A DNA stretch of 64,000 bases from Azolla caroliniana (GCA_043228905.1 JBHGNT010000003.1:6510001-6574000); one strand, 5' to 3'; positions 21,136-34,659 are shown, counted from the first letter of the stretch. Numbers and translations are program-made. The notes: generated by a model not told the origin, from the sequence alone.

Positions 21136-24100
21136 CTGCTTGGACATTGGAATTCTTTAATCTGGCAACAATAGACATTAGTGCTGAACCATCTGCACCT
21201 GAAAGATGTGGAGATGGCTGTCGGTTCGAATAATGCCCCGTCCTCTGTTCTCTACAAACTGCAGTAAGTGTTAACAGTAATAGCCTCTGCATCGTTGAAG
21301 CTGTCCTCGAGCCCTGAGAATTAGTACAACAATCTAATGCATTCCTCAATAGTGGTAACTTTGATGCTAACACTGGAGTTGCAGATCTTGGTAGTACCTT
21401 TACAAGCAAATACAAGCATTCTGCAGCAACTTCTGCTACCTGGAGCTCATGCCTACAACAAAGCTCTAAGAACACATCCATGTAGCTCACAAATTCTCCA
21501 ATATCTTTTATTTCCTCCACAGAGCAGCGCACAAGAAGTGATTTGCACAATGACAGTGATGGTTCCAAGAAATCTTCCATATCCCTTTTATGTACAAATT
21601 CTATCAATGCACCTACTCTTCCACTAATCCCAAGCCCTGAAAGTGAGCTCGTTTTGACTTCTGATGCTGATGCCAAGAAAAGGCACAACCTCACGCTGTA
21701 CAGATTGACAGTTGAGAAATCATCACGAAGAAAATCAAAGAATTGGGATAACAGCTTTAGGCTGAGTATATCCTCGATTCCAATGCATTTGATATCTACC
21801 AACATCATTAGAGTTTTTTGAGCATACATAGGAATTGGATCATCATCATCCAAGAGACTTGAGTAGTAGGGCAAAAACTGTTCCCTAGCAATCACTCTCA
21901 AATCATCATGACTGGCTGACCCACTGCTGTTGTTTCTTATATCTCCTCCTGGAGAATTTGCAATGTCATCCAAATAAACTACAAGTACATCAAAGAAGGT
22001 CTTTAAGCACAAAAACCGGGTGTCGCCTGAGCTCTTCTTTCTGTACAAGATGGCAAGGCTAGGGAGAACTTCATGAAAGAAAACATCTGGATGTGCAAGA
22101 GGAATTGAAGATTGTTGCCCAAAGACTTCGAAGATCCTAAGGAGAGTGGATTGAAACTCATCTAGACCCTGTAAAAAATATATATGCATCATCAGGAAAA
22201 ACAATGGGTAAGATTCAGCTCGTGATTAATGTTGCGTTCATAGAGAATTCTTACAGGGAACGAAGCCGTTTGCAAAATGCTCAAAAAGCCTGCAAGCAGT
22301 TTAAGAATTCGCCCATTCACGATTTTCTCTCTAAAGACTGGGCTTTCAAACAAATGCAGAATGATTGGAAAGAGGGATAGACTATTTCTAACTTGATTCC
22401 TTCCTGATTGAGGTGTAAGCCGCTTGCCACTTCCTGCAGGTTGCTGCACATCAGACCCTATGCTATCCAAGATATTTGGGACTATGTCAACAATTGTCTG
22501 TATGAGGGCATCTATACATTGCTTAACATAACATTCCTTCTCCTTCACAAACCGTTCACTAACTGCTAAGAGCTTGCCACTACAAAGTGAAGTCAACCAT
22601 CTGCGGTTAACCTTGCACAATAACGCTGCACATACTAACGATTTTCCTCGTAACACTTCAGTACTTTGCTCTAGCATTGTTAAAAGATTAGAAACCAGTG
22701 ATTTCTCCTCCAGCAGAGAGGAAAGCTGTTTAGAAATACTCATTGAAGAGCTTCCCATCAAAAAGATGTTCAACAAATTGATGTTCACTTGTTGCTCCTT
22801 GAGATTAGGCTTTGTTAGTCCCATAGAAAGCTCTTTTAGGCTCAGTTTCTCAAGGACAAAGGGTACATTAGAAGCTCCAAATCTAAGGAGACGTACTAGA
22901 CACGATCCTGCAGATAAACGGAGGCTTTCTTGCTTTCCAGAAGCTTTAAAAATATAACAGAGGTTTTCAAGTACACCATGATTTGTAAACCGAGCTGCCC
23001 ATTCTCCACCTTGGCTTGATATGTTCTCAATTGTTTTAAGAGCATAATGCTGTGTGGGATCGTCCTCACCCTTCCTGAGGATAGAAGCAACTAATGCAAT
23101 CAATGTGTTGGGAACCTGTCAAAAGTATTGTTTGTAAGTAATAACAACATGGGTCTTACAGCAGAAAAAAGAAAAGCAAGAAAGGCTATAGTAACATCGC
23201 TATAGTAGTGGCCAAAGTGGCCAATCTGACCCGAAACAATATTACAGAAATAAATATGACCTTGTTACCTGCCAAGAAGAAGCAGATTTTCCGTCTTTTG
23301 AACCTGTATCACTTCCGGTCACAGACCTTGGTGAGCTATCATTTTGTGTTGCTATATAGAACAGCAACTCTCCTAGTGTTGCCATAGAACATCGTCTTAC
23401 TTTGTCCTGCTTATCACGTAAACCTTGACTTAAGACAGTGATAATTCCAGTGCCTGCAAGCTCCTCTTCTATCAGTGTTGCATGGCGGATCAACAAGCCC
23501 ATTGTGTATATCACCTGAATACGCAAAGCAGGAGGCTTTGACGTACGTAGCATCTTTACAAGCATTTGCATTGCTGGACCATTTATGAGGATATTTGCAC
23601 TCTCTGCATTTGCACACACAGTCTCTAGGTATTTAAGAGTATTCAATTTCTCGTTGAGTGCACTACTACCACTGACACTCACCACAATTTTGTTAACAAA
23701 ACTTTCCATTTCTTCAGCCGGGAGCTTTACAAAGTCCGATGGTGTGATATGATCACAAGGTAGAGAACGCAAATCATAGCCAGGCTCTGCAAGCTTGTCA
23801 ACCTTTTTGTAAATCATAATGGGTCGCACAGCTAGATCAGAGGGATGCCAAAGTGCTTGAGAGATTATAAGGGAGGTTTTGAGTGGCTCCCCATTAGCAT
23901 GGGCAGGAGAAATCATAGTGAGCTTTTTCTGATCAGAATGTGTTTGTGTTCGTTGAACCCTCCTTGGTAAACCAACACCGGGAGGAGTAGCAGCAACATC
24001 CAGTCTAGCAAGGGCTACTTGAACTTTTTCAGTATCACCCTTTCCATAATCAGCATCATTTCCACCATTTCTATCAGTCATATTAACCTGCGGTGTTTGT

Positions 24101-27100
24101 ACATCACAAGGCTGCTCTTTAACACTATTTTCATTACCAGCTGCAGGAGACTCTTGACATGTAGAAATGTCTGACACCTCATCATCATCATTAGAATCGC
24201 CATCTGTTTGCTCAGCGAAATCCAGCTCTAAGTCATTGTTTTCAATTGTCACATCTTCATCATTCACATGGACATTCTGGCCTTGCTGACGATAATTACC
24301 ACCTTCAGTTTCTCTCTGTAGATTTGTTTTTACTATCTTAGATAGCCTCAAGAGATTCACCCCACGGTTCTTGTGCACTAAATCCTCCTTCAATGGTGTT
24401 GGGCTTCTCATGTTAGTAGGCCTGCCAGAGTTAGGTTGCTTTGATGATGGCAAGTTTTCACATGATTCTGTATCTCTGGTAGAAGCTATGGGTGGTTTCT
24501 TATGTCCTGAATGTGAATCCAACTTTCTGGTAGGCTTCTCAATGGGAGTCTTCTGATCTTGATTTGCACCCTTTGAGTTGGCACTTGGGGTTTTGTATGG
24601 TGCAGCATTAGTATTGTCGCCAGCAACATTAGCCTGCTGCAAAAGCCGAACAAAAGCTGGTTGTGCAGGAAGTGTCAAAATCTTCATTTCAACCCTCCAA
24701 AATGGATGCTTGCAAACATCAGGCCATTGAAGACGCTTAGCAGGATCCTTTATTAGCAAAGACATAACAAGATCTTCAAAATCTTTTGTAGGGTTTCCCT
24801 GTAGGTAAGGGGTTGGATCAGATAAAATTGAATTTACAAGTTGTGTGAAACTGTTGGATGCAAAAGGAGGCCTTCCAGCATAGCACTCATACAAAACACA
24901 TCCAAGAGCCCAAAGATCTGATGCAAAAGAATGTACACCTCCATCTTGGAAGAGTTCTGGAGCCATGTAACAAGGTGTGCCCCTTTTTGCTTGAGGTAAC
25001 TAAGGCATAGAAGACAAAAAGTTCGAAATTTGAGACCCAAGCTCCAGCTCATAACTAATTTTTCCTTTTATGAAAACGCCACACTGCATGCTTTAAAAAT
25101 GGAGAAAAAAGAAACACTCTCCTCATGCCAAGCACGTATTTACCAGGCCGAACTAGCACCCATGTCAGTTCAAGGCATGAATTCAGCCCACGTATGTGTG
25201 TGCATGAGTGAGTGAGAAAGGAGACAAAATATGTACATGCATGTAAATTATATGTCATACATATACAAAGATATTATTTAGGCCTATCTAAAAGTTAGTC
25301 TGCAGTAACAGATGTAAGTTCATTATACATAGAGCTACCTGTTGAACTGAACTTTTGGAAATGTCACTTAGGCGCCTTGCCAAACCGAAATCACACAACT
25401 GCACCCAACAAACATTTAGAATAAATTTTCCTAGCCCTTTCACTCATTACTTATTTTTTGAAATGTGTTTGAGTTCTTACCTTTAGACGTCCATTCTCAT
25501 CCAGTAATATGTTAGACGGTTTGAGATCACAATATATGACTCCTTTAGAGTGCAAAAATCTGGGGTAATAGCAAGAATACCATCTTAAAACTACAGGAAA
25601 GATTTTCTTGGAAAAAGTTATAGCATCGTATGTAATATTACTGCAGTGCATGAACTAAATCTCGTGCAAAATCATGAATCGATTCCTCAGGCAACTTTGA
25701 ATCCTGCATACATACAAAGTGGAGCAACTGTGTCAAGAAGAAATGCAAAATGGAACTGGGTGAAGGAGAAATTTATGTGAAGGAAAACAAGGTAAGATAA
25801 ATTTCTAATAATATTTATATGCAGACATCTGCCCAAGTTTTAAAAATTGTCATGTTATACAGAGAGCTCTTCAAATGTTTACTATATGGTGGGAAAAAGT
25901 ACATCTAAATTTATGATTTTGCCAATGACATTTTCGGTTTAAAAAAACTCATACTAGTGAGAATTACAAATTTATAATTTCCAATCCAACAAGGACACAT
26001 CACCGTGCTGGAATGAAACTTATCCATTCACTGAAAAGCGCTACCAATATACCTTTCCAAAGACAAGAATAGTGAACCTAATATCTAAGTGAAGGTCAGT
26101 ACCACTAATGTTAACGCAATAAAGCGCAATCCCACATAATACATTGGACATGTGTGTGCTCATCAGTGCAGGAGGAACTGATTCAGGAAGAGTCTGTAGA
26201 TTATGGTAATAATTCAGACACAATAATGCAACATAATACTGTGCACATGTGTAACCATGTGCTCATTAGTGCATGGAGGAATTGTTTTAAGCAACATTGT
26301 AGTTTACAGTGCATTAATTCACAGGGCTTTCCTATTAGACATTGGTGCTGTGAAGGTGGTGGTGTGACATCTCTCAATAGCAGGGTCTTGGAGAAGTTAT
26401 GTGATGAACAAAGAGCCTTTCTCTTTCAGGTTTCAGTTTGGTGCACAATTTTAGTAACATGTTCATATGATCAGGTACTTGCAAAACCAGGTTCGACCAT
26501 GTAGGCTCTCAATTTTATTTTTCATATGCAATTTTTCAAGTGGTTTACTTTGTGCATCTGAGGTTTATGTATAATGTACAGCTTGAAATGCATACATTTA
26601 TGAGCAATCTAATGACTGTTTCATATGGAATCTTTAGAATGACAATTTGATTCCTCATTCCCTGTCCTTGAAGACCATGACTTCACAATAACATAAATCC
26701 AGATTCCAAAATGGTGTTTTGAGGAACAGCAGGGTCACTGCCTAGTTACGATGAAGAATGTTTGAAGATATGATGTTAAGGTGGAAGCTTCAAGAAATGC
26801 AACCTAAATGCTGGGTTAAAAAAATACAGGCAGGAAGTGTTGAATTGCAACATCACAACGAGAGAAGGGTGAAAACTCCCATTTAAGCCTAGCGAACGAG
26901 AAAGATGTATGCAAAGGATTGTAAGATAATGGGGTGGACAACTTCATAAAGTTTCCAAATAGGTAGCTAGAAGGAGAAGGCCAATGAAGATAGCTTATGA
27001 GCAGAGATCTAAATAGGTAAAATCAAAGTGCAAGGACCTTTTTAGGTGTCAAGCAATGACCCTCAAGTACATAGATTTCATAGAATTATCCCGTCTTGAG

Positions 27101-30075
27101 AGACGCAACAATAAAACTTAATCCTAATTACCTTTTCAAATTGAAGATGAGGATCAGCCTGCCAACCTAAACAATAATTATCTCCTAGTCTTAAGGCCAA
27201 GAGCACATTGAATTCAATTATGACTATAGACGATGCATTGATACACCTGATGAATGTCTGTGTTTAGCCCAAATACCAAGCAGAAGTAAGTTACGTAGGG
27301 AAGTCCAACACAGATATTAACCCAATGGAACTCTTACAAATTTTTACCCATAAATAACTCAGTATTGATCAGGTACAGAGTAACAACCCAGAACTCGTCA
27401 TTTAAGCTAGGACCTTGTAAGATACATGTCACAAAATGATTGGCCTGCATTCTGACAGATATTGCGGTATCTCTCTCCTTGGGCATTACAATACCGAACT
27501 ATTCACACACTCTTTTGCAACAGTTTGGAGTTGAATATAAAGTGAAAGTATTTGAGGAACAACTCATGAATGATATCACAGAGTTAGGACGTTGGTGGTA
27601 GGTTGGCTATGTCTTGATCATAGCTCGGGGGTGGTCAGGAGGATTTGGGTTCTTCTATCCAATCTATTCGCCTTTCTTTTCTTTTATCTGGTATATCAAT
27701 TAGTAATTGTGTTAGGTGTAGAGAGAGTGGAGAGAGTATATTTGTGTATAAAGAGGGAGATAGTGTGCATGTAGTGAGGAGAGGTGTACAAAGAGGAAAG
27801 AGTGCCTTTGTGGGGAAAGGGGGGAAGAGGCTTGAGCGTCAATGAATTGTTGCTTTCAAAGTATATATTCTCGTGTATACAATTCTTTGTTTGCATTTGT
27901 AATAATATATTCTGATTGTGTTTGGGCAAAATATCAATTCTTCTGGGTAAACTCTTAGGTACATGTTCTACCACTAAAGCACCCGAAACTCAAAATCATT
28001 AATTGCCACAGAGGCCATGGTTAATTAGAAGGCACATATCAATAGGAAACTGTTTACTATATTTTGGGATACATGCACACACACATTTCTAAGATATTGT
28101 ATGCACATCAAGTAGGGGTACTAAATAACATTGTTACTGTACATATTGGCTCAAAAATTTTCCTCCCTATTCTCCTGTTTTTTTGAGAAATTATGATTGC
28201 ATGACCCAATAAACTAATGTATTAAAAAGCCACAATGTCTTGCACGCTGTTAATATAGGCAACAGTGGACTTTCCCGCACTAGATATCACACAAGAAATT
28301 TTGATCCAAAAAATAAAACAATAACGACCACAGAGGCAAAATGAAATTTCAATCGATAGAATAAAACAATAAAGACAGTGGAGACAAACCTGTTGCAACA
28401 ACGTTAGAAGATCTCCTCCAACACAATATTCCAAAACAAGCCACAAGTGAGCAGATGTCTCATACCTAATAAAGAAATACCCTCAGAGAAAAAGAAAATA
28501 GCATTGTCTAATAGATAGGAAAGTTACTAAATAGCCCAACAAGACAAATTTTCAGTTTTTCTAGAAGCTTCTATATTTGACCATTAAAATGTGACATGAT
28601 TCCAAAGATGGACTGTTATCTAGAAAATGAAAGTTTTACTGACCATGCATAAAACTTGAGCACATTTGTGTGATCCAATGAATGGAGTGTTCGAACCTGT
28701 AAGGAAGCACCATAGTGTAAGTATGTGCAGTTAAAGACTTTCAGTCAACACGCTGAGATAACAATTAATACTCATCAACACTTCTCTGCTGAATTTCTTC
28801 AGCACTTTGAAGAATCCAAATGATAAAACAATTTACATTTGTATTTGGATGCTAAGGCTGAGTTTTTCACATCAAATGCAACTCAGAATCTAGATGCCAA
28901 GAATTAAGCAGGATTCCAATCTATACTTCAAATCATAAAATATGAGTCTAAATCCAGCCCAATGTATTCATCAAAACCTCAATAAGCTTAACATTGTAAA
29001 ACGCATCCAGCCATGTGAACAAATTATGGTTTAGTAATGCAACACAAGATAGAAAAACCCAATTCGGTCTTGAACCGATAACATCACGTTACAGATCAGG
29101 CCTAGGATTAAACTTCAAGTAATGTTGGCCAAATCAGAGTACACTTGAATTTTGGAGACGACCATACCGTAAAATGCATAAATCCATGAATGTGTCATGC
29201 TTTCTTAATTCATCCAACACGAGAACCTACTTTGGCGTTGCATCAAGAACTTCAAACTCAGATGTCATGGAACAAATCTATACTTAAAATTCATATAATA
29301 TAGAGCCATGTTCCCAGTGCCTCAAAAACCATTGAAATCTGAATACATTAAAACAATTTGCAACCAGCATTGTGTAGTTGCATCAAGCAACAAGTGTAGA
29401 TCATATAGGTTTGTTATATCCAGCACAAGAATCCTACTTGGGGATTGAACCAATAACCACGAAAAAATATAGAATCTAGATGAGGGAATCAATCTTATGC
29501 TTCAAATTCCTCATGAAACCTCAAAATTTTTGAAAATTCGCGCTTCTAAAATTCATCCAATACCAAGAATCCAATTTCAGAATTGATGCAATACCCCTAA
29601 AAAGCATATCACATTATTATGGTCTGAAATCAGAACAGATTTGAATTCATTTTTGTGACACCATAATGAACAAAAAACACAAACCATGTATTTAGTTCAT
29701 GCTTTGTCTAATTCATCCAAGTTCCAACACAAAAAATCAATTTGAGAATTAAACGAACAATCTTAAACAGCATTCCCCATACTTAAATTCTTAGGTCCGA
29801 ACATATTTGAACTTACTTCTTGCAAAACCCTGCTTTTCTGACCCTTATCCACGCTCTTGATCGCATAGTACTCGATAGTCTTCTTCTTCCTGCCTTTATA
29901 AACAGTCTGCATTACGGCAAAATAGATAAATAATAAATTTTCCACCAGAGAATGAGACTTAGGGTGTGAACAGTATAACTGAGAACTAAAACTATGGAAT
30001 ATGATTATGTGTTTCTATTTTGTTTACCGAATGCTTGCCGCGCCCTATAGCTTCATAGATATGGTACTGATTCAT
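21077..30075 (-). CDS. RUK: RUNKEL-like kinase/HEAT-repeat protein, ten exons, complete
   Basis: Coding exons (minus strand): 30075-30028, 29906-29817, 28696-28644, 28465-28390, 25703-25642, 25559-25481, 25398-25339, 24999-23269, 23115-22255, 22168-21077. All have GT/AG borders and join in phase to 1,383 residues; I recall the Arabidopsis protein as about 1,370. The start, MNQYHIYEAIGRGKHS, is nearly that of Arabidopsis RUNKEL (At5g18700). The kinase domain spans about residues 4-265, with lysine 33, YCDLKPSN (120-126 region, in place of HRD), DFG at 139-141 and APE at 169-171. An acidic, probably disordered linker (about 270-470) and a long helical HEAT/ARM-like part follow. RUNKEL is a microtubule-associated kinase-like protein needed for cell-plate expansion in cytokinesis; animal ULK4 is its relative. 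The stop lies within repeated DNA. Confidence 0.95.
25704..28389 (-). other. Large intron of the RUNKEL-like gene
   Basis: This 2.7-kb intron separates QQ and DSKLPEE of the kinase domain, while most other introns of the gene are 80-180 bp or about 1.1 kb. It has no recognised coding sequence. A GA-rich stretch (about 27716-27835) lies inside. The size suggests inserted repeat DNA, but I could not place element ends. Confidence 0.6.
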
Positions 30076-30470
30076 GGATGGAAAACCTTCGAAATGGATA
30101 TGATTAGGGTTTGGGTTAGGGTTTGGCCAGAAAACACAGAGATGAGAGGGACCCAAGTGAGGAGTAGAGGAGAGATGATGTGGGTAGTGAAGGAAAATGC
30201 GATTTAGCTTTAGACGCAGATGTGGGCGGGAGCGTCTTCTCCGTGCTAAGCGAGAGCTCTCTGTTTTTTTTTTTTGAAATCTTATTGTAGGGCAAAATTA
30301 CAAATGTGGGCTTGTATGTATTGGAAATATCAAGAACTATGCTTTTTGATTCATCATTGACAATATGCCACATACATACATACATACATACATACATACA
30401 TACATACATACATACACATTATGTTTTTGCTTCTATTTTCCGAGTTGGGTCTCGGGGCTTCTTATATTGT
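30076..30470 (-). promoter_or_regulatory. 5' leader and upstream region of the RUNKEL-like gene
   Basis: The leader begins right of the ATG at 30075. No convincing TATA box is visible on the minus strand. A T run (about 30265-30277) and a CATA tetranucleotide microsatellite (about 30372-30415) lie upstream. The short TTAGGGTTTGGGTTAGGG stretch near 30105 resembles plant telo-box motifs often seen in leaders of growth genes. Confidence 0.4.
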
Positions 30471-30715
30471 CCATCTACTCGTTGTTGATTGATCTTAGCG
30501 AACTTCTAGGTTAGAAACCCCCAAAGTGGGTGTGAGAGAGCTAAGTTTGGGGGCTTTTGCCCATCTACTCGCTGTCAATTGATCTTAGCAAACTTCAAGT
30601 TTAGAACCCCGAAGTGGGTATGAGAAGATGGGTCTTCTGTCCATCTAGTATGTGTCGATTGATCTTACCAAACTTCGAGGTTAGAAACCCGAAGAGGGTA
30701 TGCCCGTCTCTCACG
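30471..30715. repeat. Three-copy tandem repeat, period 80-90 bp
   Basis: Units begin CCATCTACTC, CCATCTACTC and CCATCTAGTA at 30471, 30561 and 30641. Each continues with TGATCTTA.C.AACTTC.AG and GAAGTGGGTATGAGA-like phrases. Divergence is moderate. The array lies about 400 bp upstream of the RUNKEL-like start. Confidence 0.8.
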
Positions 30716-31590
30716 CCCCGAGAAAGAAGCCCTCCCACTAAAAAAGCCGACACTTTTTTGTCATTGAGCTTATGGATTTTCTTAACTCCTCGAGGAATAT
30801 ATATCACAATATGTTTTATCTGACTTGAGACTTTGCTAATCACATTGGATTGCATGCATAATTGTATTGATAGCTATGTAGTATGTACCTTTTTTCAAGA
30901 TGCCATCCTTAGTTGTTATGAAAAGCAACAATTATCGACAATTAAGGGATGAGTTTTGGTAATTACAAAATGTAATTACTAATTCTTAAAAAGCTAAGCA
31001 TGTCTCTTTCAAGTGTTTTTCTAGAAGTTGATTTTTAAGTGGTTTGATAGATGTTATTTTGTACGCGTGGTACACTTTGGTGTTAGCTAATTATGGGCCA
31101 AATTATTGTTTCAGTGTGCAATACACAACATTTTCAAAGGTTGTGTTGTTAGGAGGAACCTAAAGGAGGTTTGTGAAGAGTTTTGACTTCAATGTTAGAA
31201 CCTGAAGTTGTTGTACCCAACTCCACTAGGAAGCTAGAGCCTAGACACTTTTTGTCATTAAGGTTTTGGATTCACTTGACTCTTTAGATAATATAAATTA
31301 TAATATGTTTTATATGAATTGAAAGTCAAGTAATCACTCTAGATTGTACAAGCAACTATGTTGATAACCATATACCTCTTCTCGAATACCATTCTTAGTT
31401 GTTTTTGAGATTAACATATAATGACATTTAGGAGATTAGTTATGGTAATTGCAAGATGTAATTACTACTTACATTCACTTTTAGAAAGTGGAATCGTGTC
31501 CCTTCAAGTGGTCCAATAGAAGCTTATTTTCAAATGTTTTGGTAGAAGCTATGTTTTACATGTGGTACAGTTTGGGAATAGTTGAGTATG
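30716..31590. repeat. Old tandem duplication, period about 495 bp
   Basis: About 30740-31100 and 31235-31590 align over their length. Both read CACTTTTTTGTCATT, then a TTATGGATT or TTTTGGATT phrase, AATATGTTTTAT, CTTAGTTGTT, TGGTAATT.CAA.ATGTAATTACTA, and GTGGTACA.TTTGG. Divergence is roughly 25-30 percent. No coding role is seen. Confidence 0.65.
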
Positions 31591-32490
31591 AGTTGGAAAT
31601 ATTGCCCTATTGTGCCACGGGTAGGAATTAGGATTGTCAATGGTTGCATCATTGATAGGAAGTTGGAGGATGTTGTGGAGAGTTTTGGTGTTGGGGACGA
31701 GTCGGATGACTACAAATGTCAAAATTCATATGTGCGTTTGAATGCAAGCAAGACCACTATGTCTTAAACTTAGAGAAGATTGAGTTGATGATAATGTATC
31801 TGGAGTTTGTTGATGTTGAATGTTTAAGATGACTTGAAAGCTCACATCTAATTATTTTGCTAGGTGGAAGGTATGGGTGCACATAGGATGTGAGTGTGGG
31901 CATGCGCCCAAGAAGGTGTGAAAATGTGTGTTCGTGTATGATAGTTGTTATTGTGTGAATCCACGAGTGTTTGTGTTATAATATTTATTTGCATGTGTAC
32001 ATTAAATGCAAAGGTGCCCATGGGATTGTATTGATATTTGATGTGTGTGATAGATATAAATGCACGGTGCACCTATGATTTTGTATGCTTGTGGATTGTG
32101 TGTACAAGTAGGTGCAATTTGCGGGTATATATTATTTAAGCATTTGTAGAGCTATGATTTTGTGTATATGTTTACGTGTGTTTATGATCTTATGGGTATT
32201 TGTTTGGGATATACACAAGGGAGAATATTAGCACATAGAAGAAATGGTAGTTTAAGAATAAATATTTTTTATGTGGAGGTAGTTAAGACATTTTGGTTTT
32301 TATTAGAAACACGAAGGGTTCATTCTTCTACCTAATATACTCCCTCCTTTGCCAACACATTATGTCAACCCCATTGGATGATGCTCTTTCTCGCCATTTA
32401 CATGATGCTCAAGCTACTCAAGAAATTTGTAGATCATAATCATCTTGATTCATCACAAAATGGGACTAGGTTATAGGTCCGGGATCATAT
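31591..32490. other. Intergenic, GT-rich
   Basis: TG-biased DNA at about 31860-32200 without a gene. The stretch near 32330-32480 may be decayed retrotransposon, but I cannot assign it. Confidence 0.35.
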
Positions 32491-32843
32491 TATTGACACT
32501 CGTAGTGTCTAAATCCACTATTGTGCGTGGTCTGTTGGTCTACTGTGGTCGATCGTGCAGAAGCAAGTGTGGATGTTTGTTAATGTGAAGCAAGCAAGGG
32601 TAGAGTAAGTGTGAGGTATTGTTATCTCTTTTCCGTTTCAAGATATACACATAGAAAGAATGTGTGTCACACACACACACACATAGAGTTACACAATTGT
32701 TAGCAAACAGAAAATTGTATTATCATTCGCCGATCTTGTACAAGGAGGAATTCCTCCTAGTATACATGAGGGAACAAAGCCCTAACTACAAGGAGTGTTC
32801 ACACTAAGGGTACAATGGTTAAAGTAGGACTTTTAGTCCAACA
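32491..32843 (-). mobile_element. Solo LTR (candidate), 353 bp with 5-bp duplication
   Basis: On the minus strand the segment starts TGTTGGACTAAAAGTCC and ends GTGTCAATA. CATAT flanks it on both sides (32486-32490 and 32844-32848), as expected of LTR-element insertion. It holds a GGAGGAATTCCTCC palindrome and a CA run. The end is not the usual CA, and no internal region follows, so a solo LTR left by recombination fits best. Confidence 0.5.
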
Positions 32844-33393
32844 CATATACGGCTCTCACGAATTATCATAAGAACCACCTAGCCTTGCAACAAGTTAGAT
32901 CATTAACACCTTGTCCATATGTTAACATTGACCAAATCAATGAAGTTGTGTTATCGCATTCTCCTCCTCATATGTGTCTTCCTTTGATGTCCCTCCAATG
33001 TATCACTTCCACATTTGTTAAAACATAACACATGTCCTAATATGAGCTCAACAAGAACAAAAGTCTCATGTGGAACAAAATAGTAAAAGCTCATTTGATT
33101 TTGATTTTTGATACGAATACAAATTGTGAAAGCATGGCCTATCGATCCTTTAGTCTTTCAAATTTTGAAGCTAGATTATCTTGTTCTTGTCCACAACCAT
33201 GATGTCATATGCATCCAGCTCCATGTTAGATTACGTTGTTTTGCCCTAGCTCTACTTCACCTTATTGATGACCTAGAATTTCCTCAAATATAACTCCAAT
33301 GATTGGATGAGAGCCCATCAAAAATCTTGTTGTGCCTTAGAGCTTGTAGCTCAATTTCATTAGAAAGTTCCACATCATGCAACATTTGTCGTA
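32844..33393. other. Intergenic, no gene seen
   Basis: No coding region or bounded element recognised between the solo LTR and the 98-bp tandem repeat. Confidence 0.4.
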
Positions 33394-33674
33394 AGTCTAA
33401 GCCATAACATAATATTACGAGATAGTCATCGCATTGTAAAATCTAATGCATGATTGCCAAATAGTTTGTTAGCATGAAGGTATTCATAGATAGTCTAAGC
33501 CATAACACAATATTACGAGATGTCATCGCATTGTAAAATCTAATGCATGATTGCCAATATAGCTTGTTAGCATGAAGGTATTCATAGATAGTCTAAGCCA
33601 TAACACAATATTACGAGATGTCATCGCATTGTAAAATCTAATGCATGATTGCCAATATAGCTTGTTAGCATGAA
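33394..33674. repeat. 98-bp tandem repeat, 2.9 copies
   Basis: Units start AGTCTAAGCCATAACA at 33394, 33492 and 33590. Copies two and three are practically identical, and copy one differs at a few sites. The array ends in GTTAGCATGAA near 33674. Confidence 0.95.
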
Positions 33675-34659
33675 TACCAACAGGGGAGCCGTGAATGGTT
33701 GCAAGGTGCGGAGCATGCTTCCACCCAACCACCCATGACCAAGGGAATCAAGGCATATCCTAAACACCTTCAACATCCAATACCACTAAATTTTGCATAA
33801 GATCATACCATGGATGCAATCAACACAAGCTATTGTTACAATATCCTTGTTGCACTTTTGGTGTCTCACAACATTTCGAGGAGATGTTGGTCTCCATTTC
33901 CAATTAGTTTAGGTACTTCTCATTATAATTGTACCTTAGGTTAGCTTAGGTCTACATTCCCCTTGCATGAGTTGATTCCTAATATACTTTTAAAACCATT
34001 GGAATTTTACCCTTAATTCCTAAATGTTATGCGTCTGATAAAATGCCCTAAATGAGGCTCATAGAGTTGGGATCTCAAATGACCTCTAAATTGCTAACAA
34101 CACTACTAACAAAGCATCACAAAGTGGCACATGGTGCAAAATGACACTATTCAACAAGGAGCATGACACGTGTCAATTTTTGGGGAAACTAACAACATAT
34201 GAATGCATGATATATTGTCCCACTCTTTTGCTCGAGGGCTCCATTAACTAGGAAATGATTGTCACCCTTTTAGTGTGTTTCTGCCTAAGGAACTTGGGTT
34301 TTACTGTGTCTATCACATACGGTATTGTGGGACTACCGTAGGCATTGGTTATATGGTACAATTAGAGCATGTGGCATGGGTTGATGTTGGTTGGTGTCTA
34401 TGGAGTATCATCACAACAACATAGATTAATCTAATAGTTTTCACAGTTGAGCTATAAAAGCACCTTGTCCTCAAAGAAATTGGCTTCATGTAACCTAGTC
34501 TTACAATACCTTAAAGGGCCTACTTTTCCATGTCACAACTACTATTATGAGAGGAACAAGAAGAAACTTTGTATATATGCATTGAATACACACACATGCT
34601 CTCTTATTCATTTTGTACTCTATTATCTATTTGGCTTCTTCCATGTTTACATAAGCTAA
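33675..34659. other. Intergenic, no gene seen
   Basis: AT-rich sequence with no recognisable gene. It leads into the degenerate repeat block to its right. Confidence 0.4.

Noticed and set aside
21337-24556. Plus-strand open frames across the RUNKEL-like exons
   Set aside because: They are antisense shadows of well-supported coding exons.
30104-30124. Telomere-like TTAGGGTTTGGGTTAGGG
   Set aside because: Too short and imperfect for an interstitial telomere; telo-box-like strings are common in plant leaders.
33394-33674. Regular repeats that could suggest a CRISPR array
   Set aside because: Repeats are adjacent without unique spacers, and the DNA is plant nuclear.
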